In this document: one piece after another, positions 7,821 through 16,365 of the stretch | How the letters are laid out: each line of letters starts with the position of its first letter | How positions within the stretch are numbered: the first letter of the stretch is position 1 | Assembly: GCF_003721435.2 (NCBI RefSeq) | Contig: NZ_CP054585.1 | Coordinates: 2,666,001 to 2,730,000, forward strand | Direction of reading: 5' to 3' | DNA from: Halorubrum sp. CBA1229 | GTDB taxonomy: Archaea; Halobacteriota; Halobacteria; Halobacteriales; Haloferacaceae | Length of the DNA stretch: 64,000 nt | Made by a program: the position numbers and the translations under genes | Notes under the pieces: generated by a model | What the model was told of the DNA's origin: nothing | Seen by the model: only the letters and a program-made list of their open reading frames with translations | The model's database searches: none

Positions 7821-8504
7821 TCAGTCGTCGCTCGCGTCCACCGGCTCCTCGGCGGTGTCGGTCGGCTCCTCCTCCATCGCCTCGTCCGTCAGGTACGACC
7901 GGTCCCCGTCCGGGCGCTCGCCGGTCCGCAGGACGTGGCAGTCGCGACACCGGGCCTCGTACGACTCCTCCGCGCCGACGAGGATCGTTGGATCCTCCGC
8001 GTGCGCTGGCTCGCCCTCGATGAGCCGCTGGTTCCGCGAGGCGGGCTCGCCGCACTGCGAGCAGATCGCCTGGAGCTTGTCGACGTACTCGGCGGTCGCC
8101 ATGAGCTGCGGGAGCGGGTCGAACGGCTCGCCCCGGAATGTCTGGTCGGTGCCCGAGACGATCACGCGGGTCCCGGCGTCGGCGAGCGCGTTACAGGCCT
8201 CGACGAGCGCGTCCGAGAAGAAGTTCGCCTCGTCGATCGCGACGACCTCCGGGAACGGCTCGTCGTCGAGGATGTCCAGAGGCCCGTCACCCTCGTTGTC
8301 GACGACGGTCGCGTTCCACTGGCGGCCCGTGTGGCTCCCGATCGTCGTCTCGCCGTAGCGGTCGTCGACGGCCGGCTTGTACACCGCGACGGACTGCCCG
8401 GCGATCTCGGACCGCCGGAGGCGGCGCAACAGCTCCTCGGTTTTCCCCGAAAACATCGACCCGGAGATGACCTCGATCCAGCCGGATCGAGTGATGGCGT
8501 GCAT
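7821..8504 (-). CDS. tdk: thymidine kinase
   Basis: Type II thymidine kinase: ATP + thymidine to dTMP in the salvage pathway, cytosolic tetramer. 227 residues with P-loop GSMFSGKTEELL (about 15-26), Walker B VVAIDEANFF with the conserved Glu, and a zinc-binding lasso domain with CSQC and CRDC pairs. The tail beyond residue 205 is an acidic halophilic extension. A minus-strand TATA-like ACTAAAC box lies about 27 bp upstream of ATG 8504. Assignment is secure. Confidence 0.95.
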   Translation of the reverse strand: MHAITRSGWIEVISGSMFSGKTEELLRRLRRSEIAGQSVAVYKPAVDDRYGETTIGSHTGRQWNATVVDNEGDGPLDILDDEPFPEVVAIDEANFFSDALVEACNALADAGTRVIVSGTDQTFRGEPFDPLPQLMATAEYVDKLQAICSQCGEPASRNQRLIEGEPAHAEDPTILVGAEESYEARCRDCHVLRTGERPDGDRSYLTDEAMEEEPTDTAEEPVDASDD

Positions 8505-8572
8505 GAGCGATCCGGCAGGTGCCAGCGACTAAACCGTTTCTCTCCGGGTCCGTCCGAGGACCGGTACGAATG

Positions 8573-9028
8573 TTAGACGCCGCCCGCGACGGCGACGAGG
8601 ACCGCGGCGACGACGACGTACGTCGCGGCCGAGAGCGCCCAGTCGCGCCGGATCGTCGAGAGCCGCTGGCGGGGGAGCCCCTTCGCCCGGGGGAGCGGGA
8701 CGAGCGCGAAGAAGCCGACCATCAGCGCGAGCATGACCGGCGAGGCGACGACGAGCGCGACGCCCCCGCCGACGCCGAGGGCGATCTGGACCGCGGCGAC
8801 GAGCCCGACGAAGAGGAGCCCGGAGCCGCCGCCGGCGACGTAGTGGACCCACGTCGCCAGCCGCTCCGGGGCGGCGTCGACCGGCGTGTCGGTGAGCACG
8901 CTCGCGGCGACCTTGGGGGCTGTCGTCCCTTCCGGGAGCCGGGGCATCACGCGGTCCATCGCGAGCGTCGCGAGCAGTCCGACGACCGGTCCGAGCGCGA
9001 GGCCCGTCAAAAGCGAGAACGTGGCCAT
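8573..9028 (-). CDS. conserved four-helix membrane protein
   Basis: 151 residues with about four transmembrane helices: residues 3-24 (SLLTGLALGPVVGLLATLAM), 66-85, 87-111 and 131-150. Small-residue-rich GGGSGLLFVG and LGVGGGVALVV stretches suggest tight helix packing. No enzymatic motif. Conserved membrane proteins of this shape are common in haloarchaea; function unknown. Confidence 0.65.
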   Translation of the reverse strand: MATFSLLTGLALGPVVGLLATLAMDRVMPRLPEGTTAPKVAASVLTDTPVDAAPERLATWVHYVAGGGSGLLFVGLVAAVQIALGVGGGVALVVASPVMLALMVGFFALVPLPRAKGLPRQRLSTIRRDWALSAATYVVVAAVLVAVAGGV

Positions 9029-9055
9029 CGAAAAACAGTACGGCCGCGATCGGCT

Positions 9056-10120
9056 TCAGTCTCCCGACGACGCGACCTCGTCGCCGCCGATGACGACCCG
9101 CGAGACGTCGGCAGCGCCCGCCCGTCGGACGACCGCTCGGACGATGTCGCGCGCGCCGGCGAGGTTGTCGGAGTCGCCGTCGAGGACGAGCAGGTCGGCG
9201 TCGGCGCCCGGCTCGACGACCCCGCGGTTCAGCCCCGCGATCTCGGCGCCGTTGACGGTCGCCATCCGGAGCACGTCGCGGGCGGGGAGGTCCGCCAGCT
9301 TCGCGGCGAACTCCATCTCGCGGAACATCGACGGCGAGTCGAGCATCACGTTGTCGGTGCCGAGCGCGACGGTCGTCCGCTCGGCGAGCTCGCGGATCGG
9401 CGGGACGCCGACGTTCGTCACGAGGTTCGACCGCGGGCAGACGACGACCGGCGTGCCGCGGTCGTCGAGCCGTTCGAGGTGGAGCGGCTCGGCGTGGACC
9501 ATGTGGACGAGGAAGTCCGGATCGAGGTCCATCGCGGGGTTGACGTCGTCGGCGTCGCGCTCCCCGGCGTGGATCCCGAACAGCTTCCCCGCTTCGCGGG
9601 TCTCCCGCCGCACCGCGTCGAAGTCGGCGTCGCGGGCGCCGGAGGCGCCGTAGCCGTCGGCGACCGAGAGCACGTCGGGGTCGTCGCGTCCGAGCACGAC
9701 CGGGTCGATCGCCCGTTCCCCGTACTCGACGCCGGCGCCGGCGACCGCGTCACGCAGCGCGGCGACGCCGTCGACGCCGCCCTCGCGGAACTCGAGGAAG
9801 GTGCCGGTGCCGGTCGACTCCATGTACCGGAGCGTCCGCGCCATGGCCGCCACCAGTTCCTCGTGGCTCGCCGAGCGGAGGAGCCGGTGTTTGAGCCCGT
9901 CCGGCGGGGCGACCAGCTCGTCGAGCGAGAGCCCCTCGCCGGCCTCCTTCGCGATGGAGTCGCCGATGTGGGTGTGCGCGTTGACGAACGCGGGGAGGAC
10001 CACGTCGTCGCTCTCGACCGACGCCTCCTCGATCCGGACGATCTCCCCGTCGTCGACGACCACCCGCCCCTCGACGGGGTCGAACGCCTCGCCGAGGAGT
10101 ATCGTCCCCTCCAGATGCAT
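9056..10120 (-). CDS. metal-dependent amidohydrolase family protein (cytosine-deaminase/MtaD-like)
   Basis: Hydrolase or deaminase of the amidohydrolase superfamily, 354 residues. The metal site is visible: FVNAHTHIGDS near residue 50 (H-x-H after strand 1), GIHAGE near 185, LVHMVHAE near 209 and LGTDNVML near 253 (final Asp). A small beta-sandwich is formed by both ends (MHLEGTILLGEAFDP and NRGVVEPGADADLLVLDGD). TTAAAAC about 26 bp upstream of ATG 10120 is a good TATA box. The substrate is probably a purine, pyrimidine or related N-compound but cannot be named. Confidence 0.82.
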   Translation of the reverse strand: MHLEGTILLGEAFDPVEGRVVVDDGEIVRIEEASVESDDVVLPAFVNAHTHIGDSIAKEAGEGLSLDELVAPPDGLKHRLLRSASHEELVAAMARTLRYMESTGTGTFLEFREGGVDGVAALRDAVAGAGVEYGERAIDPVVLGRDDPDVLSVADGYGASGARDADFDAVRRETREAGKLFGIHAGERDADDVNPAMDLDPDFLVHMVHAEPLHLERLDDRGTPVVVCPRSNLVTNVGVPPIRELAERTTVALGTDNVMLDSPSMFREMEFAAKLADLPARDVLRMATVNGAEIAGLNRGVVEPGADADLLVLDGDSDNLAGARDIVRAVVRRAGAADVSRVVIGGDEVASSGD

Positions 10121-10188
10121 ACCTCACGGTCGCCAGCCCGAGGTTAAAACGCCACGGGAACGGATCGGCGGCGAGTCTGGGTCGCCGC

Positions 10189-11448
10189 TTACTCGAACTC
10201 GTCGAGCGTCGTCGGCATCGCCCCGCGCACTTCGGTCACGAGCCCGTCCGGGTCGAGCCCGAGCACGTCCGCGGCCGCGCGACCGACGCGGTCGGTGGCC
10301 GGCTTCGGGGCGTACACGCCGAGGCGCCACTGGTTGCGCTGCGCGGTCCGGAGCGCGGAGACGAGCGGCGACTGCCGTTCGAGCCGCCGGATCTCTCCGT
10401 TGACCGTCACGCGCGCCGTCGACTCGCGCATCGACGGCTCCGGCGGCACGTCGAGGATCACGTGTTCGCGAGCGACGCCGGCCACCTCGGCGATCTCGCG
10501 CTCCAAGGCGACCTCGGTCGCGTGGTCCGCCTCGTGGACGCGCTCGGGCACGTCGTCGTGCTCGGCCCACACCGCCAGCTTGTAGAGGTCGCGCTCGTCG
10601 TAGCGCCGGGAGAGCTCTGCGGTCGCCCGGCAGTCGCGGATCGCGGCGAGGAAGTCGTGGTCGTCCATGCGCCGGAGTTCGGGGGCCGTCGTCTCGGTCG
10701 CGTCGAGGAGCTCGCTCGCGGCCCGCCGGAGCATCGCCTTCGAGATGCGCGCGACGTGGTGGGTGTAGACGACCGGGTTCATCAGCGCGCGAGCCAGCAG
10801 GAGGCTCTCCGCGGTCTGGACGTTCCCCTCGTCGAGGACCAGCTCCGGGCCGTCCCGGTCCGACCCGTCGTCCGCGTCACCGCCCCGATCGACGAACGTC
10901 AGCTCGCGGACGAACCGCTCGGTGTCGATGGTGCCGTAGGGGACGCCGGTGTGATAGGCGTCGCGCACGAGGTAGTCCATCCGGTCGACGTCGAGCTCGC
11001 CCGAGACGAGCCCGGCGTAGGGGCCCTCGCCGGCGACGATCCGGGCGATCCGGTCCGGGTCGAGGTCGCGGTCGCGGAGCACTTCGCCGACCGCGCCGGT
11101 CGCGAGCAGTTCCTCGACGTCGTCGTGGTATTTCCCCGTTCGGCGGTGGGTGAGCGACTCCAGGTTGTGGCTGAACGGGCCGTGCCCCACGTCGTGGAGC
11201 ATCGCCGCCGCCTCGATCCGCTCGGCCCGCTTTCCGGCGATTCCGAGGTGATCGAGCGCGCGGCTGGCGAGGTGGTAGACGCCGAGGCTGTGTTCGAAGC
11301 GAGTGTGGTTCGCGGAGGGGTAGACGAGTTGGACCGTGCCGAGCTGTTTCACGTGGCGGAGGCGCTGGACGGCGGGCGTGTCGATCAGCTCGGCGGCGAC
11401 ACCGTCGATCTCGATGTGGTCGTGGACGGTGTCTTTGACCGTGATCAT
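10189..11448 (-). CDS. HD-domain phosphohydrolase (dNTPase/SAMHD1-like)
   Basis: 419 residues. The HD metal centre is complete: H in TRFEHSLGVYHLA, then AAMLHDVGHGPFSHNLE (HD pair, about residues 79-93), and the final Asp in ELDVDRMDYLVRDAYHTG. These are the signatures of the YdhJ/SAMHD1-like group that hydrolyses dNTPs or related nucleotides. The C-terminal third (VILDVPPEPSMRESTARVTVNGE) matches the usual accessory domain of archaeal members. The promoter has CTTTTA about 27 bp upstream of ATG 11448. The actual substrate is not known. Confidence 0.85.
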   Translation of the reverse strand: MITVKDTVHDHIEIDGVAAELIDTPAVQRLRHVKQLGTVQLVYPSANHTRFEHSLGVYHLASRALDHLGIAGKRAERIEAAAMLHDVGHGPFSHNLESLTHRRTGKYHDDVEELLATGAVGEVLRDRDLDPDRIARIVAGEGPYAGLVSGELDVDRMDYLVRDAYHTGVPYGTIDTERFVRELTFVDRGGDADDGSDRDGPELVLDEGNVQTAESLLLARALMNPVVYTHHVARISKAMLRRAASELLDATETTAPELRRMDDHDFLAAIRDCRATAELSRRYDERDLYKLAVWAEHDDVPERVHEADHATEVALEREIAEVAGVAREHVILDVPPEPSMRESTARVTVNGEIRRLERQSPLVSALRTAQRNQWRLGVYAPKPATDRVGRAAADVLGLDPDGLVTEVRGAMPTTLDEFE

Positions 11449-11551
11449 GCGAGAGCGTTCGTCGGCATCGAGTAAAAGGCGTGGGAGGGTCAGTGGCGGC
11501 GGACGGGAACCCCTGCCACCGTTTATAAGAGTCGTCTGCGAACGTTGGGGT

Positions 11552-11956
11552 ATGTACGAGGTGCTCATCGGGATCGACAACGGAGCGGATCGACGCGCGG
11601 TCGCGCAGGCGGAGGCGGTCGCCGACCTCCCGCACGCGGCCGACGAGACGAAGGCGACCCTGTGTCACGTGTTCCGAGACAACCCCGAGGGCGCCTCGGT
11701 CCACCAGCTGTCGGCCGTGCGCCGCGCCCGGGAGACGCTCGAAGAGGCGGGGGTCACCTGCGTCCACTACGAGGCGAGCGGCGACCCGGCCGACGAGCTG
11801 CTCGCGGCCGCCGCCGATGTCGACCCGAACGCGATCTGCGTCTCCGGCCGCAAGCGCCGGCCGTCGGGGAAGGCCGTCTTCGGCAGCGTGACCCAGGACG
11901 TCATCCTCGGGAGCGACCGTCCGGTGCTCGCGGTGCCGGCGCCGCCGAAAGAGTAA
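11552..11956 (+). CDS. universal stress protein family protein
   Basis: 134-residue Usp fold: N-terminal YEVLIGIDNGADRRAVAQAEAV and C-terminal ICVSGRKRRPSGKAVFGSVTQDVILGSDRPVLAVP, where the glycine loop is partly kept (GRKRRPSGKAVFGSV). TTTATAA at 11522-11528 is centred 27 bp before ATG 11552, fixing the start and indicating a leaderless transcript. Different in sequence from the 5.2-kb and 50.5-kb Usp proteins. Confidence 0.85.
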   Translation: MYEVLIGIDNGADRRAVAQAEAVADLPHAADETKATLCHVFRDNPEGASVHQLSAVRRARETLEEAGVTCVHYEASGDPADELLAAAADVDPNAICVSGRKRRPSGKAVFGSVTQDVILGSDRPVLAVPAPPKE

Positions 11957-11987
11957 CGCGGCGCGACTGAACTCGACGGGGGGTAGC

Positions 11988-12557
11988 TCACTCGTCCACG
12001 ATCTCGACGCCGAGCCGCTCCTCCAAAGCGCGGACGACGGAGCCGCCGACGCCGGCTGTCGCGGCCCGGCCGTCCTCCACCGCAAACACGTCGTCCTCGT
12101 CGACGTCGAGCTCCTCGGCGAGCTCCTCGACGGTGAGGCCGGCATCCCGGCGGGCCGCCGCCACGTCGTCGCCGTAGCCGGAGACGAGGTACGGGAGCCG
12201 GTCGGACTCGTAGCTCGTGCCGCCCTCCTCCCAGTGCTTGGAGTCGCCGGTCGCGGAGTCGTACATCTTCGCCTGCTTCCGCGCGAGCTCCTTCTTCCGG
12301 CTCTCCGGGCCGCTCGATTCGGCGCTGGCGCCGCCGGGGCTCCCGCCGGAGCTCCCGCCGCGGCTGCCTCCGTCTCCCGGGCCGCCCCGGCTCTCCGGCG
12401 CGTTGCCCGCGTCGTCGTGCGGGCGGCAGTCCGGGCACACCAGCAGCTTCGCGCCGGCGACCGTGGCCCGCTGAAGCTTCGAGGTCTCTCGCCCGCAGAG
12501 CTCACAGGCGTCGCCGTCGTCGCCGCCGCCGCCACCGCCCGTCGAGTACTTCGCCAT
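11988..12557 (-). CDS. mbf1: multiprotein bridging factor aMBF1
   Basis: Archaeal transcription co-factor that links TBP or the ribosome-bound machinery to regulators. 189 residues: N-terminal zinc ribbon (CELC at about 18-21, CPDC at about 42-45), a long glycine/serine-rich linker (about 50-80), then RKKELARKQAKMYDS and a C-terminal XRE-type HTH (VAAARRDAGLTVEELAEELDVDEDDVFAVEDG). The domain order is exactly that of aMBF1. TTAAAAA about 28 bp upstream acts as TATA box. The linker length is variable in the family. Confidence 0.9.
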   Translation of the reverse strand: MAKYSTGGGGGGDDGDACELCGRETSKLQRATVAGAKLLVCPDCRPHDDAGNAPESRGGPGDGGSRGGSSGGSPGGASAESSGPESRKKELARKQAKMYDSATGDSKHWEEGGTSYESDRLPYLVSGYGDDVAAARRDAGLTVEELAEELDVDEDDVFAVEDGRAATAGVGGSVVRALEERLGVEIVDE

Positions 12558-12639
12558 ACCGCGAGTGGTGGACCCGGACGGTTAAAAAGTCGTGGAGGGC
12601 CGGACGTCAGTGTGAGCCGTGGGCCGCATAGCCCCAACT

Positions 12640-14010
12640 TCACTCCCCGCCTGGTCCGAGGTACCCCCAGGCCTGCAGTCGGTCGCCGTCGCCGTTGATC
12701 CACCGCTCGCCGATGTCGTCGCGGTAGTACATGTTCGGCATGACGATCTCATCGATCCGACCGTACGCCTGCTCGCGAGCAGCCTGCATCGTCTCCCCTT
12801 TGCCGGTCACGACGATCGGCATTCCGCTGTCGCCGGCGACGCGCCACTGTCCGTCGACCTTCTTCGCGTCCTCGATGTGGATGCCGTCGGGGGCACCCCC
12901 CGACGACGTCACGCTCGCTCCGCTCGCGTGACTCCCGTCGCAGCGTTCCGTTTCGAACACCACGGCTGCGTTCCGGGAGTTCTCGTCGTACGTCTGCTCG
13001 TCGTCGAACGGGAACGGCGGTAAGACGACGCGCACGGCGATTTGGTACCCGTTGTGAACCTCGACCTCTGGCTCGTTGCCGTGCGCGAGGTCGTAGAAGA
13101 ATTCCCCAGTAGACGACTCGATCGACTCTTCCTGTAACGCGATTGTCGGGTAGCCGAACCGCGGCGTGAATTCCAGCGGGTAGATCCCGTTCTCGTTGAC
13201 GATACAGTTGATATCGATACTGCCGACGTAGCCTTCGTTGGCGAGCCAGTCTTCGATTTTCCCGAAGGTTTCTTTGAACAGTTTGTTCTGGCCCGCCCAG
13301 AACATCGAGGTCCCCATCTCCCCGGTTGAAGGGCCGATGTTCCCCGGGAATAATTTCTTATGCTCAAAATTAAAATTGACTTGGTCAATGAACTCGGTCC
13401 CGTTGAAGAACCCGCAGATAGCGACTTCAACACCCTCTACTTTGCGTTGTAGCTGGAAGCCCTTCATCCGGTGACCCCACGCTTTCTTGTACGCTTTCAA
13501 CACGTCGACGACGTCGCTCCCGTCATCCTCGTTCCCAACGTACAGTAAGCGCTTGACGTTCTGGACTTCGCCGAGTGGTTTGATCACATACGGGGCAGGG
13601 TTCTCTTGGACGTGTTGTATCCCCGCGTCGAAACTGTCGAAGATATGGTGTTCGACGGTGTTCACACCGTGTTCTTCGAGGACCTCCATCGCGTACCCGC
13701 GGTCCTCTTCGAGGTGATCGGTGTTCGGCGTCCCGCCGACGACCGCTTTCCCCTCCTCACGGAGTTCCTCTGCGAGTTCACCCGTGCCGATGTCGGAACC
13801 AACCCAGATATCGTCGAAAATGATAACATCTGCCCAATCGACTTCTGCGCGCCAGTCATCCGTCTTCGGGACGAAACCGTTGCCAATCTCTCGATCGCCT
13901 TCGGCTTCGATATAGTATTTCACGTCGTGGCCTTCGCGGTGGACCTGCCACGCGAGGTCGGTGATCAGCGCGGCGTCGGCGGAGACGAACAGGAAGCGGG
14001 CGGAGTCCAT
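12640..14010 (-). CDS. PurD-like ATP-grasp enzyme (annotated as phosphoribosylamine-glycine ligase-like)
   Basis: 456 residues. The N-terminus is a PurD-like domain (LFVSADAALITDLAWQVHREGH); the ATP-grasp core follows with PYVIKPLGEVQNVKRLLYVG (ATP-binding Lys near 144), GFQLQRKVEGVEVAICGFF, and metal ligands in INCIVNENGIYPLEFTPRFGYP (about 267-288). The classical N-terminal GGGGREHA of true PurD is missing, so this is probably a paralogue with a different carboxylate-amine ligase substrate. Base composition is less GC-rich than the neighbours. Residues 357-376 look like a short palindromic insertion (separate entry). Confidence 0.75.
   Translation of the reverse strand: MDSARFLFVSADAALITDLAWQVHREGHDVKYYIEAEGDREIGNGFVPKTDDWRAEVDWADVIIFDDIWVGSDIGTGELAEELREEGKAVVGGTPNTDHLEEDRGYAMEVLEEHGVNTVEHHIFDSFDAGIQHVQENPAPYVIKPLGEVQNVKRLLYVGNEDDGSDVVDVLKAYKKAWGHRMKGFQLQRKVEGVEVAICGFFNGTEFIDQVNFNFEHKKLFPGNIGPSTGEMGTSMFWAGQNKLFKETFGKIEDWLANEGYVGSIDINCIVNENGIYPLEFTPRFGYPTIALQEESIESSTGEFFYDLAHGNEPEVEVHNGYQIAVRVVLPPFPFDDEQTYDENSRNAAVVFETERCDGSHASGASVTSSGGAPDGIHIEDAKKVDGQWRVAGDSGMPIVVTGKGETMQAAREQAYGRIDEIVMPNMYYRDDIGERWINGDGDRLQAWGYLGPGGE
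12883..12942. repeat. in-frame palindromic insertion inside the PurD-like gene
   Basis: About 60 bp encoding residues 357-376 (Cys-Asp-Gly-Ser-His-Ala-Ser rich) interrupts an otherwise smooth VFETE-GIHIED segment. The DNA has two perfect hairpins, GTCGGGGG-CAC-CCCCCGAC and GTCACGC-N11-GCGTGAC. The Ser/Gly/Ala composition is unlike the rest of the protein. I read it as a small repeat that entered without breaking the frame; boundaries are approximate. Confidence 0.5.
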
Positions 14011-14064
14011 ACGTCGGTCTCTCCCGGTGAGAACTTGAGTGTGTGCCCGCTGCCGCGGGGACCC

Positions 14065-14076
14065 CGAACACGTTCG
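14065..14076. promoter_or_regulatory. NarO-type operator CGAA-N4-TTCG upstream of the HemA-domain gene
   Basis: CGAACACGTTCG is a perfect CGAA-N4-TTCG site, the palindrome known to be bound by the haloarchaeal denitrification regulator NarO. Its centre is 43.5 bp upstream of GTG 14114, the same distance seen at three other genes in this block. Confidence 0.75.
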
Positions 14077-14113
14077 AGGGAACCCTCACCGGTGCCGGGG
14101 TCGAGGTACCGGT

Positions 14114-14464
14114 GTGGCATTCGAACGCACCGACGCGCGCCCCGACCCGCCGACCGATGCGCGCCCCGACTCGTCGACCGGCGCGCGAGTCGATCCGGAG
14201 AGGATCCGGCGGCAGCTCCGGTGCCAAACCGAGCGGATACAGCGCCGCGAGGTCGAGGAGGCGGTCTCCAAGCTCGAGGCGCGCGGCGACCTCACCGACG
14301 AACAGCGGGAGACGGTCCGGCACCTCGGGGCCGCCCTCCGTCGTCGGATAACGGCGCGCCCCGAGGCGGCGCTGGAGCGGTCGGGTCCGGGCGACGCGAC
14401 CGTTCGGTCCCTCGCTCGGTTGTTCGACGCGGACGGTGAGGCGGCTGTCTCACCGGACGAGTGA
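14114..14464 (+). CDS. stand-alone protein resembling the glutamyl-tRNA reductase dimerisation domain
   Basis: 116 residues, GTG start chosen because the NarO-type site lies exactly 43.5 bp upstream. The segment REVEEAVSKLEARGDLTDEQ through VRHLGAALRRRITARPEAAL and VRSLARLFD matches by eye the helical C-terminal dimerisation domain of HemA (GluTR), including the helix pattern and the L-x-R-L-F ending. The catalytic and NADPH domains are absent. It may modulate HemA or have a separate role in heme supply for anaerobic respiration; that is inference from context. Confidence 0.6.
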   Translation: MAFERTDARPDPPTDARPDSSTGARVDPERIRRQLRCQTERIQRREVEEAVSKLEARGDLTDEQRETVRHLGAALRRRITARPEAALERSGPGDATVRSLARLFDADGEAAVSPDE

Positions 14465-14472
14465 CCGGCGCC

Positions 14473-14706
14473 TCAGGCCTCTACTTTCGGGAACTTGGCG
14501 ACGAACTCGTCGGGGGCGTCCCGCCGGACCTCGTACCCCTCCTCGTCGAACGCGGGCACCTCCGCGGCCATCTCGTAGTACAGCGGCTTCGGTTCGTGGT
14601 CGTTGACGATGGTAAGCGTCTCGCCGGGATCCATCCCGTCGAACTCCTCGTGAATCCGGTCGTGTCTGTTCACCGGCGGAATGTCGCGAACGTCTAGTCG
14701 TGGCAT
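14473..14706 (-). CDS. DUF2249 domain protein
   Basis: 77-residue single-domain DUF2249 protein: LDVRDIPPVNRHDRIHEEFDGMDPGETLTIVNDHEPKPLYYEM is the family signature, with the NDHEP-x-PL-Y core at about 37-45. The domain is SirA-like in fold and is often found beside denitrification and nitrosative-stress genes. A NarO-type palindrome (14747-14758) lies 46 bp upstream. A second DUF2249 gene is at 18766. Molecular function unknown. Confidence 0.85.
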   Translation of the reverse strand: MPRLDVRDIPPVNRHDRIHEEFDGMDPGETLTIVNDHEPKPLYYEMAAEVPAFDEEGYEVRRDAPDEFVAKFPKVEA

Positions 14707-14746
14707 GCGCCCGAGCGTTTGCGACGCCCCCGCATCCGTATTGAGA

Positions 14747-14758
14747 CGAACACGTTCG
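14747..14758. promoter_or_regulatory. NarO-type operator upstream of DUF2249 gene 1
   Basis: CGAACACGTTCG, a perfect CGAA-N4-TTCG palindrome. Centre is 46.5 bp from the minus-strand start codon at 14706. It could also influence the divergent cupin gene, but that start is 130 bp away. Confidence 0.7.
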
Positions 14759-14881
14759 GGCACAGTCACACCCCGCCGAGACCCGTGGATCCGAACGTGA
14801 CGGGTTCACCGACGCCACCGACCGAACAGGACGCGAACAGCCCCCGCCGCTCGCCCGGCCGACGCGGCTCGTTCCGCGGGG

Positions 14882-15271
14882 GTGAGTGACGTGCCGGCGA
14901 CGAGCCTCGACGCGGAGCGGACGTACGACGAGGCGCGGTTCTCGACGAGCGAGGTCTTCCGGAGCGACCGGGCGAAGGTCGTCTGCGGCTACTTCGAACC
15001 GGGGCAGTTCATCCCCGTTCACGCCCCCGAAAGCGACGTGACGATCACGGTCCAGTCCGGGACGGGAACGGTCCGAGAGGGCGACACCGAGCACGCCGTC
15101 GCTCCCGGCGACGTCGTCGTTGCGGATGCCGGGACCGAGCGCGGGGTGAAGGCCGACGACGACGCGCGTCTCGAAGCCGTGCTCGTCACCGCGCCGCCCC
15201 CGACCGACGCGGAACACGACCCGGTCCGGGAGGGGATCCGACGCGACGAGTTCGATCCCACTAATAAATGA
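14882..15271 (+). CDS. cupin-domain protein
   Basis: 129 residues forming a single cupin barrel: GYFEPGQFIPVHAPESDVTI (motif 1 region, one His kept), GTGTVREGDTEHAVAPGDVVVADAGTERGVKADDDA (motif 2 region). Two of the usual metal His ligands are not obvious, so metal binding is uncertain. GTG at 14882 or GTG at 14891 could start the protein; the first is used. It lies inside the NarO-linked block, next to a DUF2249 gene, so a role in respiration or stress is likely but unproven. Confidence 0.75.
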   Translation: MSDVPATSLDAERTYDEARFSTSEVFRSDRAKVVCGYFEPGQFIPVHAPESDVTITVQSGTGTVREGDTEHAVAPGDVVVADAGTERGVKADDDARLEAVLVTAPPPTDAEHDPVREGIRRDEFDPTNK

Positions 15272-15314
15272 CGACGATGCGTACTCTCGACCGGTCGAAC
15301 GTCCCAACAGTCGC

Positions 15315-15326
15315 CGAAGCCGTTCG
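15315..15326. promoter_or_regulatory. NarO-type operator upstream of the 2-hydroxyacid dehydrogenase gene
   Basis: CGAAGCCGTTCG fits CGAA-N4-TTCG. Centre is 43.5 bp before ATG 15364, and a TATA box (TATTAA, 15334-15339) lies between the site and that ATG at 27 bp. Together they decide the start. Confidence 0.7.
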
Positions 15327-15363
15327 CAAAACGTATTAACTGATGACCGCTGCTGATACCGGT

Positions 15364-16293
15364 ATGGACCTGGACACGCTCGGAGCGGATCCGTCGGTTT
15401 CGACCCTCTTCCCGCCGGAGGTACTGATCGATCGACTGTCTGACCTGTCGGTCGAGACGACGGTCCTCGACGAACAGGGGCCCGTGCCGGACGCCTGCGA
15501 CGGCGTCGTCACGTTCGCCCATCGCGAGCGGTTCCATGAGGTCGAATGGGTCCACTCCGTGCAGGCCGGCGTCGACCGCTTCCCGCGCGAGTCGTTCCGC
15601 GAAGCGGACGTCACGCTCACGAACAGCACCGGGATCCACGGCGACGCGATCGGCGAGACCGTCGCCGGATACCTGCTCGCGTTCGCCCGTCGCCTGCACG
15701 AACACGCGGCGAACCAGCAACGAGGGGACTGGTCGCAACCGGAGTGGGACGAGGCCTGGACGGTCGCCGGGGAACGGGCCTGCGTGGTCGGTCTCGGGGG
15801 TCTCGGACGGGGGATCGTCGATCGGTTGACCGGGCTCGGTCTCGACGTCGACGGCGTCCGGCGGACGCCCGTCCCGGAACCGGGGGTCGATCGCGTCTAC
15901 ACGCCGTCCGAACTGGAAACGGCGGTGGCGGACGCCCGCTTCGTCGTGCTGGCGGTCCCGCTCACCGACGAGACGCGAGGGTTAGTGGACGGCGACGTGC
16001 TCGCGGCCATGCGCGAGGACGCGTACCTCGTGAACGTGGCGCGCGGCGGCGTCGTCGACCAGGCGGCGCTCGTGGCGGCGCTCGAAGACGACGACGTCGC
16101 CGGGGCGGCCCTGGACGTGTTCGAGACCGAACCCCTCCCCGACTCCTCGCCGCTCTGGGAGCTGGACGACGTGATCGTCTCGCCGCACTGCGGCGCGTTC
16201 ACCCGCGAATACGTCGACCACGTCGCGGCGATCGTCCGCGAGAACGTCCGCCGACTCCGCGCCGGCGACGAACCGGCCAATCGCGTTCTCTGA
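15364..16293 (+). CDS. D-2-hydroxyacid dehydrogenase family protein
   Basis: NAD(P)-dependent oxidoreductase acting on D-2-hydroxyacids/2-keto acids. 309 residues: NAD motif VVGLGGLGRGIVDRL near 140, catalytic Arg in VNVARGGVVDQAAL, Glu in VFETEPLPDSSPLW, and His in VSPHCGAFTREY. All three catalytic residues are present. Start at ATG 15364 rather than ATG 15343, because the TATA box is only a few bases from the earlier ATG but 27 bp from this one, and the NarO site spacing agrees. Substrate not predictable; why it is in this block is unclear. Confidence 0.85.
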   Translation: MDLDTLGADPSVSTLFPPEVLIDRLSDLSVETTVLDEQGPVPDACDGVVTFAHRERFHEVEWVHSVQAGVDRFPRESFREADVTLTNSTGIHGDAIGETVAGYLLAFARRLHEHAANQQRGDWSQPEWDEAWTVAGERACVVGLGGLGRGIVDRLTGLGLDVDGVRRTPVPEPGVDRVYTPSELETAVADARFVVLAVPLTDETRGLVDGDVLAAMREDAYLVNVARGGVVDQAALVAALEDDDVAGAALDVFETEPLPDSSPLWELDDVIVSPHCGAFTREYVDHVAAIVRENVRRLRAGDEPANRVL

Positions 16294-16365
16294 CGCCGTT
16301 GCCGATCTCGACGGGGTCAACGTAATCAACTGCGCAACGGCCATGCCCCGACGGAATAACTCTTT

